DNA from: Blastocatellia bacterium
Lineage (GTDB): Bacteria > Acidobacteriota > Blastocatellia > RBC074
Direction: 5' to 3'
Assembly: GCA_016789725.1 (NCBI GenBank)
Contig: JAEUQN010000023.1
Location: forward strand, 1-58,372
Length of the DNA: 58,372 nt
Part shown: positions 17,702-27,100 of the stretch, in pieces
Layout: each line of letters opens with the position of its first letter
Position numbering within the stretch: the stretch's first letter is position 1
The notes under the pieces: generated by a model
What the model was told of the DNA's origin: nothing
The model's input: the letters and a program-made list of their open reading frames with translations, nothing else
Database searches by the model: none
Program-made: the position numbers and the translations under genes

Positions 17702-18568
17702 TTACTTGCGTCGCGCAAATCTTTCCCCACATCTCAGCACTTTGTACGGTTGCTCTAACTCCTGACAACTCCTCGCAAATTCTTCCGGCGTTTCTGTATT
17801 GAACGTGAACATTTCGTAGTGCATGGGAATGACGATTTGTGCGCCAATGGCTTTGGCCAAGGTTGCCGCCTCACGGCCCCAGAAATTGCCTGTCACGCGG
17901 CGTTCCGTTAAGCGCCCATTGATCGGCATGAGCGCAAGATCAATGGTCCTGCCGTTCGCATAGCGCAATAAATTCTCGACCATTCCGTCATAAGGAATTG
18001 CATCGCCGGGATGAAAAATCGTCCAATGATCAAAGCTGATAAGATAGCCCAGACAGCGAAAATTGCCGTTCTCATCTTGCTCCAATTGCTCGTGCGCCGC
18101 TGCCAATCCTGTGAATGTGAAGCCTTTCGCGCTGACTGACGTGCCATCGTTCACGCCCAACGGCCACGCCAAATCAGAGTTCAATCGGTCGGCGACAAAC
18201 GCGCGATTCGCTTCTGGAATGATCATCGTCAAAGCCGGATTCGCCTGCATTAACGGCCATAGTGTTTCGTGATCCAGATGGTCGGTGTGATTGTGACTGG
18301 ACGTGACGACATCAATAAAATCCAGCCGTGACGGATGAATCGGGCATTCCGTCATCCGCGTATGTGGCTTATCTGTCATTGCATATTTTTTTGTGAGCGA
18401 TTCCGACAAGTATGGATCAATCAGTAAATGCTTATTGCGCCATTGCACCAAAAAGCCGGATTGCCCCAGCCACCACAAATGCAATTCATTCTCGTTCAGA
18501 CGCGCTGCCGCAATATCTGCGAGCAAGGCTTCATCTTTCAAGATGGGTTGAATCAGCTCATTCGACAT
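17702..18568 (-). CDS. Metallo-beta-lactamase-fold hydrolase (UlaG-like)
   Basis: A 288-residue protein of the MBL-fold UlaG-type group. The start at 18568 (MSNELIQPILKDEALLADI) matches the family start; the frame is open further to 18703 but that part has no homology and covers a hairpin. Metal ligands are SSHNHTDHLDHETL, an H-x-H-x-D-H site, then HPGDAIPYDG, and PMHYEMFTFN near the end. LHLWWLGQSGFLVQW at the beginning is also diagnostic. UlaG hydrolyses L-ascorbate-6-phosphate lactone, but most relatives have unknown substrates and none of the ascorbate pathway is nearby. It is probably cytoplasmic. The upstream DUF5666 protein gene is on the same strand 169 bp away and unlikely to be functionally linked. 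Confidence 0.88.
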   Translation of the reverse strand: MSNELIQPILKDEALLADIAAARLNENELHLWWLGQSGFLVQWRNKHLLIDPYLSESLTKKYAMTDKPHTRMTECPIHPSRLDFIDVVTSSHNHTDHLDHETLWPLMQANPALTMIIPEANRAFVADRLNSDLAWPLGVNDGTSVSAKGFTFTGLAAAHEQLEQDENGNFRCLGYLISFDHWTIFHPGDAIPYDGMVENLLRYANGRTIDLALMPINGRLTERRVTGNFWGREAATLAKAIGAQIVIPMHYEMFTFNTETPEEFARSCQELEQPYKVLRCGERFARRK

Positions 18569-18655
18569 AGGTGGATTTTCGAAGAACTTGAGGCAGGATT
18601 CAAGTGCGGAAGCGGGAAAGAGCGGTTGAGAAGCCAGACCGCAGAAAAGGTACGA

Positions 18656-18689
18656 GGCAGGCATTGAGCGACCCCACTCAATGCCTGCC
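18656..18689. terminator. Strong 13-bp hairpin between the DUF5666 and MBL-fold genes
   Basis: GGCAGGCATTGAG (18656-18668) is perfectly complementary to 18677-18689 around an 8-base loop. It lies just after the stop of the DUF5666-repeat gene on the minus strand. There is no T-run on either side, so it may be a transcript-end stabiliser or Rho-dependent boundary instead of an intrinsic terminator. Confidence 0.5.
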
Positions 18690-18736
18690 CCGATTTTGCG
18701 CATCTCCTCTCCCCTGATGCGGGATGCGCAAACTGG

Positions 18737-21487
18737 TTATTGAATCGCAATCGTGATTTCGTTGGCGCGAATCACATTGCCTTGTCCGTCGTTGACTTTC
18801 ACCAGCACCGTGACATTGGCTCCTGCTGCAACGTCGGAGGGGAGCTTGATGTTGAGTTGCTCGACGCCGACATAACCCGACAGTCCTGCATATGCGACTT
18901 CCGCTTTGACGCCGCCAATCGTGACTTCAACATTCTCCGCGACGCCGTTGGCCGCGTTGCCATCGGCATCAGGCGCAGTGCGGAAGCCTGTGCCGTACAA
19001 AATCAGGAACAAGGTTTCGCCCGATTTCTTTACAATTGGCGTCGCTACGAATTTGCGCTGGGCATTGTCGTACCGATTGATTGATTCGTTGCTCAGCGAA
19101 TTGTCGGCTTTGACGCGTGTGACATAGCCCGCCGGAACGCCTTTGCCATCGGAGTTGGCGGTGAAAAAGCTCGGCGAAGCACCCGGCAACGCAATCGCAC
19201 CTTGTGCCAGTACCTGATCGCCACGCACGACTTCGACTTTGGCTGTGCCGAGCGTCGCGCTGGGAGGAACCAGGTAGTTGATCTGCGTCGGCGAAACAAA
19301 GAACAACTGCGCGGGTTTGCCATCCACCAGCACGCTGACGCCGCCGAGACTGGTTGGGAGCGGCAGGCTCGTCGCATTCGTCGTGGTCGTGGCAAGGTTG
19401 CTGCCAAACGAAGCAATGATTGCTTCCGGTGAGCTTTCGGTTTGATAGCCACCCGCATTCACTGAAGTCAATCGGTTCAGCGACGTGAAATTACTGCTGC
19501 GCTTGACTTCGATGACCCTGGCATCAATCGAACCATCCGCTTGTAACTGGCCTTTGGCTTCGACCAGCACGCCGACCGCCGGGGTGCCGTGTTCCCGATT
19601 GATGAATGTGGAAGTGCTGACACGCACCGTTCGCCCATCAACTTTCCAATCGCCGACGAGGTTCGTGGCTGTCGGCAGGGCTGTGATCGCCCCAACGATT
19701 TCGATGAAGGTTGCGCCCGCGCCGCCCGTGATCGTTCCTTTGACTTCGATTTTGGTGGCGTCAATCGAACCGTCAGCTTTTTGCTGGCCTTTGACTTCTA
19801 CCAGCGCGCCGATGGCGACTGTGCCGCGTTCCTGCTCGATTTTGGTTGTACTTGTGACGTGAATAGTTTTGCTGCCAACAGTCCAATCGCCAATGAAGCC
19901 GGTCGTCGCGGGGAGGCTTTTGACGGTGTCGTAGAAGCTCACGAATCCTGTGTTTCCATTCGTCGCGCTCGAATCTGATTTGACTTCAATTGAAGTCGCG
20001 TCCACCGAACCATCGGTGCGTTGATTGCCTTCGACTTCGACAAACGCATTCACGGCGATTTTGCCGCGTTCCTGCTTCAGCCGCGTCGAAGCCGTGACGT
20101 GCAGGATTTTGCCGCCGACTGTCCAATCGCCCACGAAGTTCGTGGCCGCTGGCAAGGCGCTGATCGTGCCGTAGAATTTGACGTAGCCTGCGCTGTTGCC
20201 AGTGCCGGATTTCACTTCAATGCGAACCGCTTCCAATCCACCCGCTTTCGCCACTGCCAACACTTCCACCAATGCGCCCACGACCACCGGGCCGCGTTCC
20301 TGATTGATGGTCGTTGCCGCAACGACATTCAGCGTATGCCCGCCCACATTCCAGGCACCAATCCAGCCCGTCGTCTCTGGCAGTGATTTGATGACGCCGT
20401 AGAAGCGGCAATACCCCGGCGTGTTTCGTACGGTGGCGGAAGGTTGCGATTCGACTTCGACCTTTTTGGCGTCTACCGAATTATCGGTTTGTACATAACC
20501 TTCGACTTCCACGATAGACCCGACCACTGCCGGGCCGTATTCACGGCGCAGAATGGTTTTGTCCGTGACGTGAATGGTGCGCCCGCTGACACGCCAATCA
20601 CCAATCTGCGTGGTGGCGGAGGGCAGCGCTTCGACCGTGCCGCGAAAACTGACTTCTCTTCGTTCGGAGTCTTCGGGGGATTTGGTTTCGATTTCGGTGG
20701 CATTGAGCGAGCCATCTGCCTGCGCGATGCCTTCGACTTTCACCGTGACGCCGATGGCGACTGCCCCATCATTTTGATTGAGTTTGGTCGCGGTGCTGAC
20801 GTGAACGACGCGCCCGCTGATTTTCCAATCGCCGACGCGATTCGTGGCGCTGGGTAATTCTTCGACTTTGCCGGTGAACTTGGTTTCGCCGCTGGTATTG
20901 GATTTGGTTTCGATTTTCAGCGCATTGACGGAACCATCATTTTGCTGGATGCCCGTGACTTCTACGGTGACGCCCGCCGCGACGAGCGTGCGTTCCTGTT
21001 TGATGAACGTCGTGGCCGAGACGTGAACGATTTTGCCTGCGACTTTCCAGTCGCCGATGCGACCTGTCGTGCTGGGAATCTCTTCGATGTTGCCCGTGAA
21101 TTCAATCGTGCCGCTGCTACTACTGCCGCTGCCGCCGCCGCTGGATGGCAACTGCACTTCGATCTTTGTAGCAGTGATGGAACCATCGCTGTTGGGAGTG
21201 CCTTTGACTTCAACATAAGCGCCAACCGCGACGGCTCCGTCTTCCTGTTCGATTTTCGTGGTCGCTGCGACGTGAACGATCTTATCGCCAACCGTCCAGT
21301 CGCCCACAAAATTTGCTGTGCCGGGTAATTTGGTAATTGCACCGTGGACTTCATACGCATCATCGCTGCTGGAATCTTCCGCGAACACTGTTCCGCTCGG
21401 AACCGCGCTCAGCACTAGCAGCAGTGAGGCAACGATCACTTTGAATTTTTGCCAAGTTGTATTTGCTCGTTGTGACTGCGAATTCAT
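18737..21487 (-). CDS. Large secreted protein with eight DUF5666 repeats and a TIGR03437-like C-terminus
   Basis: A 916-residue exported protein. The ATG at 21487 has GAGGTGA just upstream and a signal segment (VIVASLLLVLSAVPSGTVFA) follows; the longer frame to 21601 is rejected. Residues about 45-665 are eight tandem repeats of some 70-80 residues, each with a block like LPxxTxxxGDWxV, then (I/L)HVxxxTxIxQERG, VxVGxxVEVxGxxxxDGS and an xAxxIEVK end, the signature of DUF5666, a small beta-barrel (OB-like) domain. The last about 245 residues (VNAGGYQTES, FFVSPTQINYLVP, LYGTGFRTAP, VGVEQLNIKLP) match the Solibacter-type C-terminal domain. Repeat copies differ enough to be old. Likely surface-exposed; binding partners unknown. 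It is divergent from the subtilase gene, and a sigma-54-like promoter sequence lies upstream. Confidence 0.87.
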   Translation of the reverse strand: MNSQSQRANTTWQKFKVIVASLLLVLSAVPSGTVFAEDSSSDDAYEVHGAITKLPGTANFVGDWTVGDKIVHVAATTKIEQEDGAVAVGAYVEVKGTPNSDGSITATKIEVQLPSSGGGSGSSSSGTIEFTGNIEEIPSTTGRIGDWKVAGKIVHVSATTFIKQERTLVAAGVTVEVTGIQQNDGSVNALKIETKSNTSGETKFTGKVEELPSATNRVGDWKISGRVVHVSTATKLNQNDGAVAIGVTVKVEGIAQADGSLNATEIETKSPEDSERREVSFRGTVEALPSATTQIGDWRVSGRTIHVTDKTILRREYGPAVVGSIVEVEGYVQTDNSVDAKKVEVESQPSATVRNTPGYCRFYGVIKSLPETTGWIGAWNVGGHTLNVVAATTINQERGPVVVGALVEVLAVAKAGGLEAVRIEVKSGTGNSAGYVKFYGTISALPAATNFVGDWTVGGKILHVTASTRLKQERGKIAVNAFVEVEGNQRTDGSVDATSIEVKSDSSATNGNTGFVSFYDTVKSLPATTGFIGDWTVGSKTIHVTSTTKIEQERGTVAIGALVEVKGQQKADGSIDATKIEVKGTITGGAGATFIEIVGAITALPTATNLVGDWKVDGRTVRVSTSTFINREHGTPAVGVLVEAKGQLQADGSIDARVIEVKRSSNFTSLNRLTSVNAGGYQTESSPEAIIASFGSNLATTTTNATSLPLPTSLGGVSVLVDGKPAQLFFVSPTQINYLVPPSATLGTAKVEVVRGDQVLAQGAIALPGASPSFFTANSDGKGVPAGYVTRVKADNSLSNESINRYDNAQRKFVATPIVKKSGETLFLILYGTGFRTAPDADGNAANGVAENVEVTIGGVKAEVAYAGLSGYVGVEQLNIKLPSDVAAGANVTVLVKVNDGQGNVIRANEITIAIQ

Positions 21488-21554
21488 ATTCTCACCTCTG
21501 GTTAATTTTTGTTTTCTTTTGACCGCGCATCGGAGGCGCTTAACCCCAGACAAT

Positions 21555-21570
21555 GACAAGCGCCGTGCCA
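21555..21570 (-). promoter_or_regulatory. Candidate sigma-54 promoter for the DUF5666 gene (weak -12)
   Basis: On the minus strand TGGCACGGCGCTTGTC: the -24 box TGGCACGG is perfect, the spacing is right, but the -12 box reads TTGT where TTGC is expected. Transcription would start near 21543, giving a leader of about 56 bases before the ATG at 21487. Confidence 0.35.
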
Positions 21571-21634
21571 CGCCGCCGAGAAACAGAGCATCTGCCTGCA
21601 ACGAGGCAAGTTAAGCGGTTTTGCGCTGATTGAG

Positions 21635-21775
21635 AGTGCGCTGAGAATTGGTGAATTAGGTGCGGCCTGGCAGTCGCACTTTTGGTGCTTTGGTAGTCGC
21701 ACTGGGCAATAGGGCTAAGTAAAAGTTGAAAATAAAGATAGTTACGGTAAGATGCGAACAGCAGGCCGCAGTGCG
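21635..21775. promoter_or_regulatory. Repeated CGCACT/AGTGCG motifs, possible activator sites
   Basis: AGTCGCACT occurs twice, 23 bp apart (21672-21680 and 21695-21703), which is close to two helical turns. The inverted word AGTGCG occurs on either side (21635-21640 and 21770-21775). Enhancer-like sites for a sigma-54 activator are usually placed 100-250 bp upstream of the promoter, as here for the plus-strand promoter. Functional assignment is inference. Confidence 0.35.
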
Positions 21776-21783
21776 GCTTTTTT
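21765..21783 (+). terminator. Short GC hairpin with T-run
   Basis: GCCGC-AGT-GCGGC (21765-21777) is followed by six T residues. No known gene ends just upstream on the plus strand, so it may end a short leader or antisense transcript from the DUF5666 promoter region, or be part of a larger fold with GATGCG (21751) and CGCATC (21786-21791). Confidence 0.4.
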
Positions 21784-21928
21784 ACCGCATCTCGGATTGG
21801 TGCAAAGATGATAACAAGGCTGACAAACGATTTGCACCGTAAACAGATTTAGCTGTGTTGGTTGAGTTTACGTGGTAGTGGTGATCCGGTCGCTCAGGGA
21901 TGGCACATCCCAACGGTAAAAAAAGGCG

Positions 21929-21944
21929 TGGCATACCGGTTGCT
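21929..21944 (+). promoter_or_regulatory. Candidate sigma-54 promoter for the subtilase gene
   Basis: TGGCATACCGGTTGCT matches the sigma-54 consensus TGGCAC-N5-TTGCA/T except for the sixth base; the key GG and GC dinucleotides are correctly spaced. Transcription would start near 21955, about 65 bases before the subtilase ATG. A sigma-54 activator is encoded directly after the subtilase. Confidence 0.55.
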
Positions 21945-21962
21945 ATTTCATTGAAGGCAACG

Positions 21963-21990
21963 GCAGAGCTTTTCGGCTCTGCGCATTTTT
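21963..21990 (+). terminator. Leader hairpin with T-run before the subtilase
   Basis: GCAGAGC-TTTTCG-GCTCTGC (21963/21964-21982) followed by GCATTTTT. It lies within the predicted leader, about 30 bases before the ATG at 22021. It looks like an intrinsic terminator or attenuator, or a stabilising 5' hairpin; the start site inferred from the sigma-54 promoter would put it at the very 5' end of the mRNA. Confidence 0.4.
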
Positions 21991-22020
21991 CCGATGACTG
22001 GATTAACTGAGGCAGGGGAT

Positions 22021-24000
22021 ATGAATTCAAGCAGGATTATTACGCGATTATTTATTCATACGTTGGCGGTGCTGTTATGTGGCTCGCAAATCGTGCCGAT
22101 CATGGCGCAGGATCGAACTCGCACCAGTTCGCGCTCCAGCGGGCGTCGCAGTTCGCAGATACGCACTGTTTCAGGCGCAAGTGAACTCGACAAAAAAATC
22201 TCTGACGATTTGAAAGACAAGTTGAAGGATGTTGCAGTTGATCGCGTCAAAATCGTGCTGCAATTCAATGGGCAGCCAGGAGCCAAAACCCAGGAATTGC
22301 TCAGCCGTGCGGGTGTTGTGCTGAATCCCAAGGACAAGTTTGAGAAGCTTGAATCCCGCACCGTCGAATTACCGAAAACTGTTGTCACCGAATTAGCCGC
22401 GCAAACCGATGTGAGTTTCGTTTCGCCAGAACGCGAAGTGCGAACGACCGGGCATCTTTCTGCAACCACCGGAGCCGACCTCACGCGTGGTTTGATCGCC
22501 GGGGCAGCCAGTACCGGATTGGATGGCAGTGGGATCGGTATTGCGATTTTGGATTCCGGGATTGACCGCGAACACAAAGCGTTTCTGGATCGCAATGGAA
22601 AACGCCGTTTTGTCTTTGGCATTGATTTCACAGATGAAGAATTGGAAAAGCCCGAACACGATCCGTACGGACACGGCACGCACGTCGCCTCGGTTGCGGT
22701 CGGCAATGGACAGATTGCAGGAGCTGCGTATTTGGGTGTCGCGCCGAACGCGAACATGATCAATTTGCGCGTGCTGGACGAAGATGGCAAAGGTCTGGTG
22801 ACGAACGTGCTGCGCGCGTTGGAATGGGTGCTGCAAAATCGAACGACCTATAACATTCGCATCGTCAACCTCAGTCTGGGCGCGCCTGCGGTGGATTCAT
22901 ACCGCAATGATCCTGTCTGTCGAGCCGTTCGTCGTTTGGTAGATGCAGGCGTTGTCGTCGTCGCCGCCGCAGGCAATAACGGCAAGGACAAAGACGGCAA
23001 GAAAATGTATGGCCTGATTCACTCGCCGGGTAACGAACCGTCCGCGATTACCGTGGGCGCGAGCAACACCTTTGGCACGGATAGCCGCAGCGATGATGCG
23101 GTGACGAGTTACAGTTCGCGCGGCCCGACGCGCAGTTTTTGGACTGATGCCGCAGGTGTCAAACGCCACGACAACCTCATCAAACCTGATCTCGTCGCGC
23201 CCGGCAACAAGTTGATTGCCGCACAATCCGAGAAAAACCTGCTGGTTGCACAATCGCCCGAACTGGACGCGAAAGTGAGTCTGGACGAAGAACGCAATAT
23301 GATGGTGATGAGTGGGACTTCCGTCGCGGCCCCAGTCGTGACGGGCGCGATTGCCCTGATGTTGCAGGCCAACCCAACGCTTACGCCCAATTTGGTCAAA
23401 GCGATTTTGATGTACACGGCGCAACCGCTGGCGGGGTACAACCTGCTGGAACAGGGCGCGGGCCAACTCAACATCGAAGGTGCAGTGCGTTTGGCAATGC
23501 TGGTGCGAACAGATTGGCTGACGAATGCGGCGCTCGGTTCGCCGTTGCTGACGACGACGGACAATTTGCAATTGCAATCCACGATCAGCGGCTACAGCTT
23601 CCCGTGGGCGCGCGGCATCATCGTCAATCATACGTTTGCGACGGGCGATGATTTGCTGACGAAATTTCAGAAGACCTACGGCCTGGGCGAATTGCTGACC
23701 AACGGGATTATTTTCAGTGATGGCATCATTTTCAGCGACCGCACATTGTGGACGAGCGGCATTATTTTCAGCGACAACCTTTTCGTCAGCAACGGCCTAT
23801 CGCTCGGCAACGGGACGACGTTTAGTAGTGCCGGGATTATTTTTAGTGATGGCATTATTTTCAGTGATGGTGTCATCGCGCCCGATGGAATCATCTTCAG
23901 CGATGTCTTTGTGCAATCGCTCGCAGCCATGAAAACCGGTGATGCAACGAATGCGATGACACCGACATTGGATGATGGCAAGTCGAATCCAAATTATTGA
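22021..24000 (+). CDS. Secreted subtilisin-like serine protease (S8) with GIIFSD-repeat tail
   Basis: A 659-residue S8 protease. The ATG at 22021, after AGGGG, begins a signal peptide (FIHTLAVLLCGSQIVPIMAQ). An inhibitor-like propeptide (VKIVLQFNG, then VVTELAAQTDVSFVSPEREV) precedes the catalytic domain, where the triad is D178 (AILDSGID), H218 (YGHGTHVASV) and S434 (MSGTSVAAP). The catalytic domain ends near residue 490. The C-terminal part contains six copies of the hexapeptide GIIFSD within residues 562-628, with further degenerate copies, ending in a polar tail. Such a regular hydrophobic/polar repeat suggests a stacked beta structure and may serve attachment or assembly; this is inference. 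A sigma-54-type promoter lies upstream, and the next gene encodes a sigma-54 activator. Confidence 0.93.
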   Translation: MNSSRIITRLFIHTLAVLLCGSQIVPIMAQDRTRTSSRSSGRRSSQIRTVSGASELDKKISDDLKDKLKDVAVDRVKIVLQFNGQPGAKTQELLSRAGVVLNPKDKFEKLESRTVELPKTVVTELAAQTDVSFVSPEREVRTTGHLSATTGADLTRGLIAGAASTGLDGSGIGIAILDSGIDREHKAFLDRNGKRRFVFGIDFTDEELEKPEHDPYGHGTHVASVAVGNGQIAGAAYLGVAPNANMINLRVLDEDGKGLVTNVLRALEWVLQNRTTYNIRIVNLSLGAPAVDSYRNDPVCRAVRRLVDAGVVVVAAAGNNGKDKDGKKMYGLIHSPGNEPSAITVGASNTFGTDSRSDDAVTSYSSRGPTRSFWTDAAGVKRHDNLIKPDLVAPGNKLIAAQSEKNLLVAQSPELDAKVSLDEERNMMVMSGTSVAAPVVTGAIALMLQANPTLTPNLVKAILMYTAQPLAGYNLLEQGAGQLNIEGAVRLAMLVRTDWLTNAALGSPLLTTTDNLQLQSTISGYSFPWARGIIVNHTFATGDDLLTKFQKTYGLGELLTNGIIFSDGIIFSDRTLWTSGIIFSDNLFVSNGLSLGNGTTFSSAGIIFSDGIIFSDGVIAPDGIIFSDVFVQSLAAMKTGDATNAMTPTLDDGKSNPNY

Positions 24001-24002
24001 TT

Positions 24003-24132
24003 TGAACCACGGAGGGCACGGGGGACACGGAGAAAACCAGACATAATTTACAAGATTGAGAAACAAGATTTACAAGTAGAACCTATGACTTGATTCATCA
24101 AACTCAGTGCTCTCCGTGCCCTCTGTGGTTCA
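24003..24132. repeat. Intergenic hairpin element, CACGGGG type, copy 1
   Basis: The left arm (24003-24032, starting TGAACCACGGAGGGCACGGG) pairs imperfectly with the right arm (24103-24132), about 25 of 30 positions, around a 70-base AT-rich loop. Arms are degenerate tandem copies of a CACGG(G)GA-like unit. Related elements lie at 33035-33152 and 46904-47025. It occupies almost the whole gap between subtilase and activator genes. Confidence 0.75.
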
Positions 24133-24144
24133 TCCCAAATTTCA

Positions 24145-27100
24145 ATGCAAAATCGTTCTCCAAAACCCAAGCCGCCAACCTCCAAAACCCAGGCGAACCG
24201 CAACGTCATCAATTTTGCGCCGCCGCATTTGGTCACGGTCAACGTCGCCGAACGCAAGCTGGAAGACATTCGCCTTCTCTTGGATCGAGGCCGCGCGAAA
24301 GAGGCGCAGGATGCTATTACGCGTTTGCTCAAACCCACGAAAACCAACCGCCTCACCGCGTCAACACAGGCCAAAGCGCGTTGCGCGTTGTCGTTATCGT
24401 GGGAAATGCAAGGCCGTTACCGCGAATCGCTTGAAGCCGTTTCTTCTTATGAAACCGTTGCCGCGCGCAATGAATTGGATCAGGAAGCATTGGCGTGTGT
24501 GCGCGTGCATCTGGGCTTGGCGTACAACTACACGGGCGATCATCCGAAAGCCGTAGCGATTCTGAACGTTGCGTTGCGTGCCGCAATGGACAACGAATCC
24601 GATCCGCAAATCGGCAGCGTGTATGTGGCCTTGGCACGTGTCTATCGCAGCATCAACGAATACACGATTGCCCGCGATTATGCGCAAAAAGCCCTCGAAC
24701 ATTATCGCAGCGCGGGCGATTGGCGCGGGCTTGCCGAAGCGTATTTCGGCCTCGCGTTGGCGAATGTATTTGAAGGGCAATGGGAAGCAGGCCTGGAGAA
24801 TTTAGAGCAAGCGCGCGCGTTGATTGGCGATCATCCGGCCACTTATTTGCTTGGCAAAATTCACACCAACATGGCCGGTGCCTGTTGGTTTCTGAAACGT
24901 CCGCAGGAAGGCATTGGCTACCTCGAAAAAGCCGTCGGCTATTACGAACACACCGAACACAAAGCCAACGCGATGGACGGCTACAACAACCTCGGCGAAA
25001 CGTTGATGTTGGTCGGTGAATGGGAGCGCGCGCAGAAAGCGTTGTCGCGGGCTTTGGAGCTTGCCAACGAAATTGATAAACGTCCGGCGGCGGCGGCGAC
25101 GGTGTTGGATTCGCTTGGTAAATTGCGGCTGCTGTGCGGTGACCTGGACGAAGCACAATCGCTGCTCGAACAAGCCGTAGCGACCGCCACCGAACACGGC
25201 AACAAATGGTACGAAGGACAGGCGATTCGCACGCTGAGCCAATGTTTACAGGCCAAAGGTGAAATCGAGCCAGCGCTGGAACAGGCGCAACGAGCGTTGT
25301 CGCTGGGCGAAAAAATCGGTGATCGGCAGGCAATTTGCGAATCCCGTTTGTTGATGGCCGAAGCATTGCTGAGTGCGGGCAGGCGCGACGAATGTGCGGC
25401 GGAATTGCAAATCGTTGCCAAAGAAACCAAAGACTCGCCCGATGATTTGGCGATGTTTGGAAACGCACTTCGGGTGCAGGGAATGCTGGCACTTGATAAC
25501 AACGACCACGCGCAAGCGGTGCAATATTTCGGACGTTGCATCTCGATTTTTGAAATGCTCGGCGATGTGTATCGTTCGGCGCGCGCACATTATTGGCTAG
25601 GTTGCGCCTACGCTAAATCGCAGCCCGACCGTGCGCAGGAGCATCTCTCTCAGGCGATCCAGAGCTTGCAAAAACTTGGCGCAAAACTCGCGCTCGCTGA
25701 AGCCGAGCAAGCATTCGCGGCCTTGCAGCAAGCGCCGAGTTTGAGCCAGGACGAAGTCATCGCACGGTTTCAATGGCTGACCTTGCGACTTTCGGAAGCC
25801 ACCGCCTCGCGCGAATTATTGTTGCGTGAACTGGCTGCTGTGTTGCGCGAAGAAACGGCTGTACAACGCGTTTTGATTGTCGAGCCATCGCACAACGCGT
25901 TGCAACCAACGCATCAAAAAATCGTTCTGGCGAATGGTTGGGACGATGCCGAAGCAATGCATTTGGTCGAAGCCTTCGATCAAATGGCTGACGACAACGA
26001 ACCGGAACAGTTTGCCCGCGAACGTGACCTGAGCCTGATTCAATTGCAGCCTTCACGTGCGTTACCGGCTACGATTTTTGTTGCGCCGCGCGGCTCGGCG
26101 AAGTTGCCCTTCAAGCTCTCACTGCATTCGTTGTTGCGTGTGGTCGAGCTTGGTTTGAGCGCCTGTGCGTTGCACGATAAAGACGCGGACGACTTTGATA
26201 CCAAAGGCCAGGCGGCGAATGCTGCGCAAAGTCTGATGCCCGGTTTCATTCACTCCAGCCCCGCGATGACGCGGCTCGTGGAAGAGATTCACAAAATTCG
26301 TTCGTCCGATGTCACGGCGCTCGTGACGGGCGAATCCGGGACGGGCAAAGAGTTAGTTGCGCGCGCGATTCACGCCTTTTCGTCGCGGCGCGCAAAAGTG
26401 TTCGTGCCTTTCAATTGCACCGCTGTGCCGAAAGAATTGTCCGATGCGTTTCTGTTTGGCTACAAACGCGGCGCATTTACGGGCGCGGTCGCCGATTCCG
26501 CAGGCGTGATTCGCGCGGCAGCGGGCGGCACTTTGTTTTTGGATGAGGTCGGAGACTTGCCGCTGGAAATTCAGCCGAAGCTCTTGCGGTTTTTGCAGGA
26601 AGGCGAAATCCAACCGCTCGGCGAACAACGTCCGATCAAAGTGGATGTGCGCGTGATTGCGGCGACGAATTCGGATTTAGAAGAGATGGTCGCCGCCGGA
26701 CGATTCCGCGAAGACTTGTATTACCGCTTGAATGTGATTCGCCTGCAAGTGCCGCCGCTGCGCGAACGACGTTCGGAAATCCCGGCCATCGTGAATCATT
26801 ACATCAAACATTACGCCACGAAATTCGGTCGCCGTGAAATTCAAATCAGCCCGCCCGCGATGGATTTGCTGACGGTGTACGATTGGCCGGGCAACGTGCG
26901 GCAATTGACGAACGAAGTTCAGCGCATTGTCGCACGCACCGAAGATAACGCGGTCATTACACCTGAACACCTCTCGCCCGAACTGCGCCGACAGAGCGGT
27001 TTTGCTGCCGTTCCGTCTTCGTTCCTTTCGACTCCCAATTTGCCACCCGCCTTTGACGAAGATTTGACGCTGGTCGAAGCCGTAGATCAATTCAAGCAGT

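Larger units (their letters stand above)
21488..22020. other. Divergent regulatory region between DUF5666 protein and subtilase genes
   Basis: This 533-bp gap has no gene. It holds a near-consensus sigma-54 promoter facing the subtilase (21929-21944), a weaker one facing the DUF5666 gene (21555-21570), four occurrences of CGCACT or its complement AGTGCG (21635, 21675, 21698 and 21770), and two hairpins followed by T-runs (21765-21783 and 21963-21990). The transcriptional unit next to the subtilase encodes a sigma-54 activator, which makes the arrangement coherent. Confidence 0.6.

Noticed and set aside
21720..21990. Possible c-di-GMP (GEMM), fluoride or TPP riboswitch before the subtilase
   Set aside because: The conserved core sequences of these classes are absent; only generic hairpins are seen.
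22897..23631. 244-codon frame antisense to the subtilase
   Set aside because: It is opposite the catalytic domain; composition is histidine/arginine-rich as expected for an antisense shadow.
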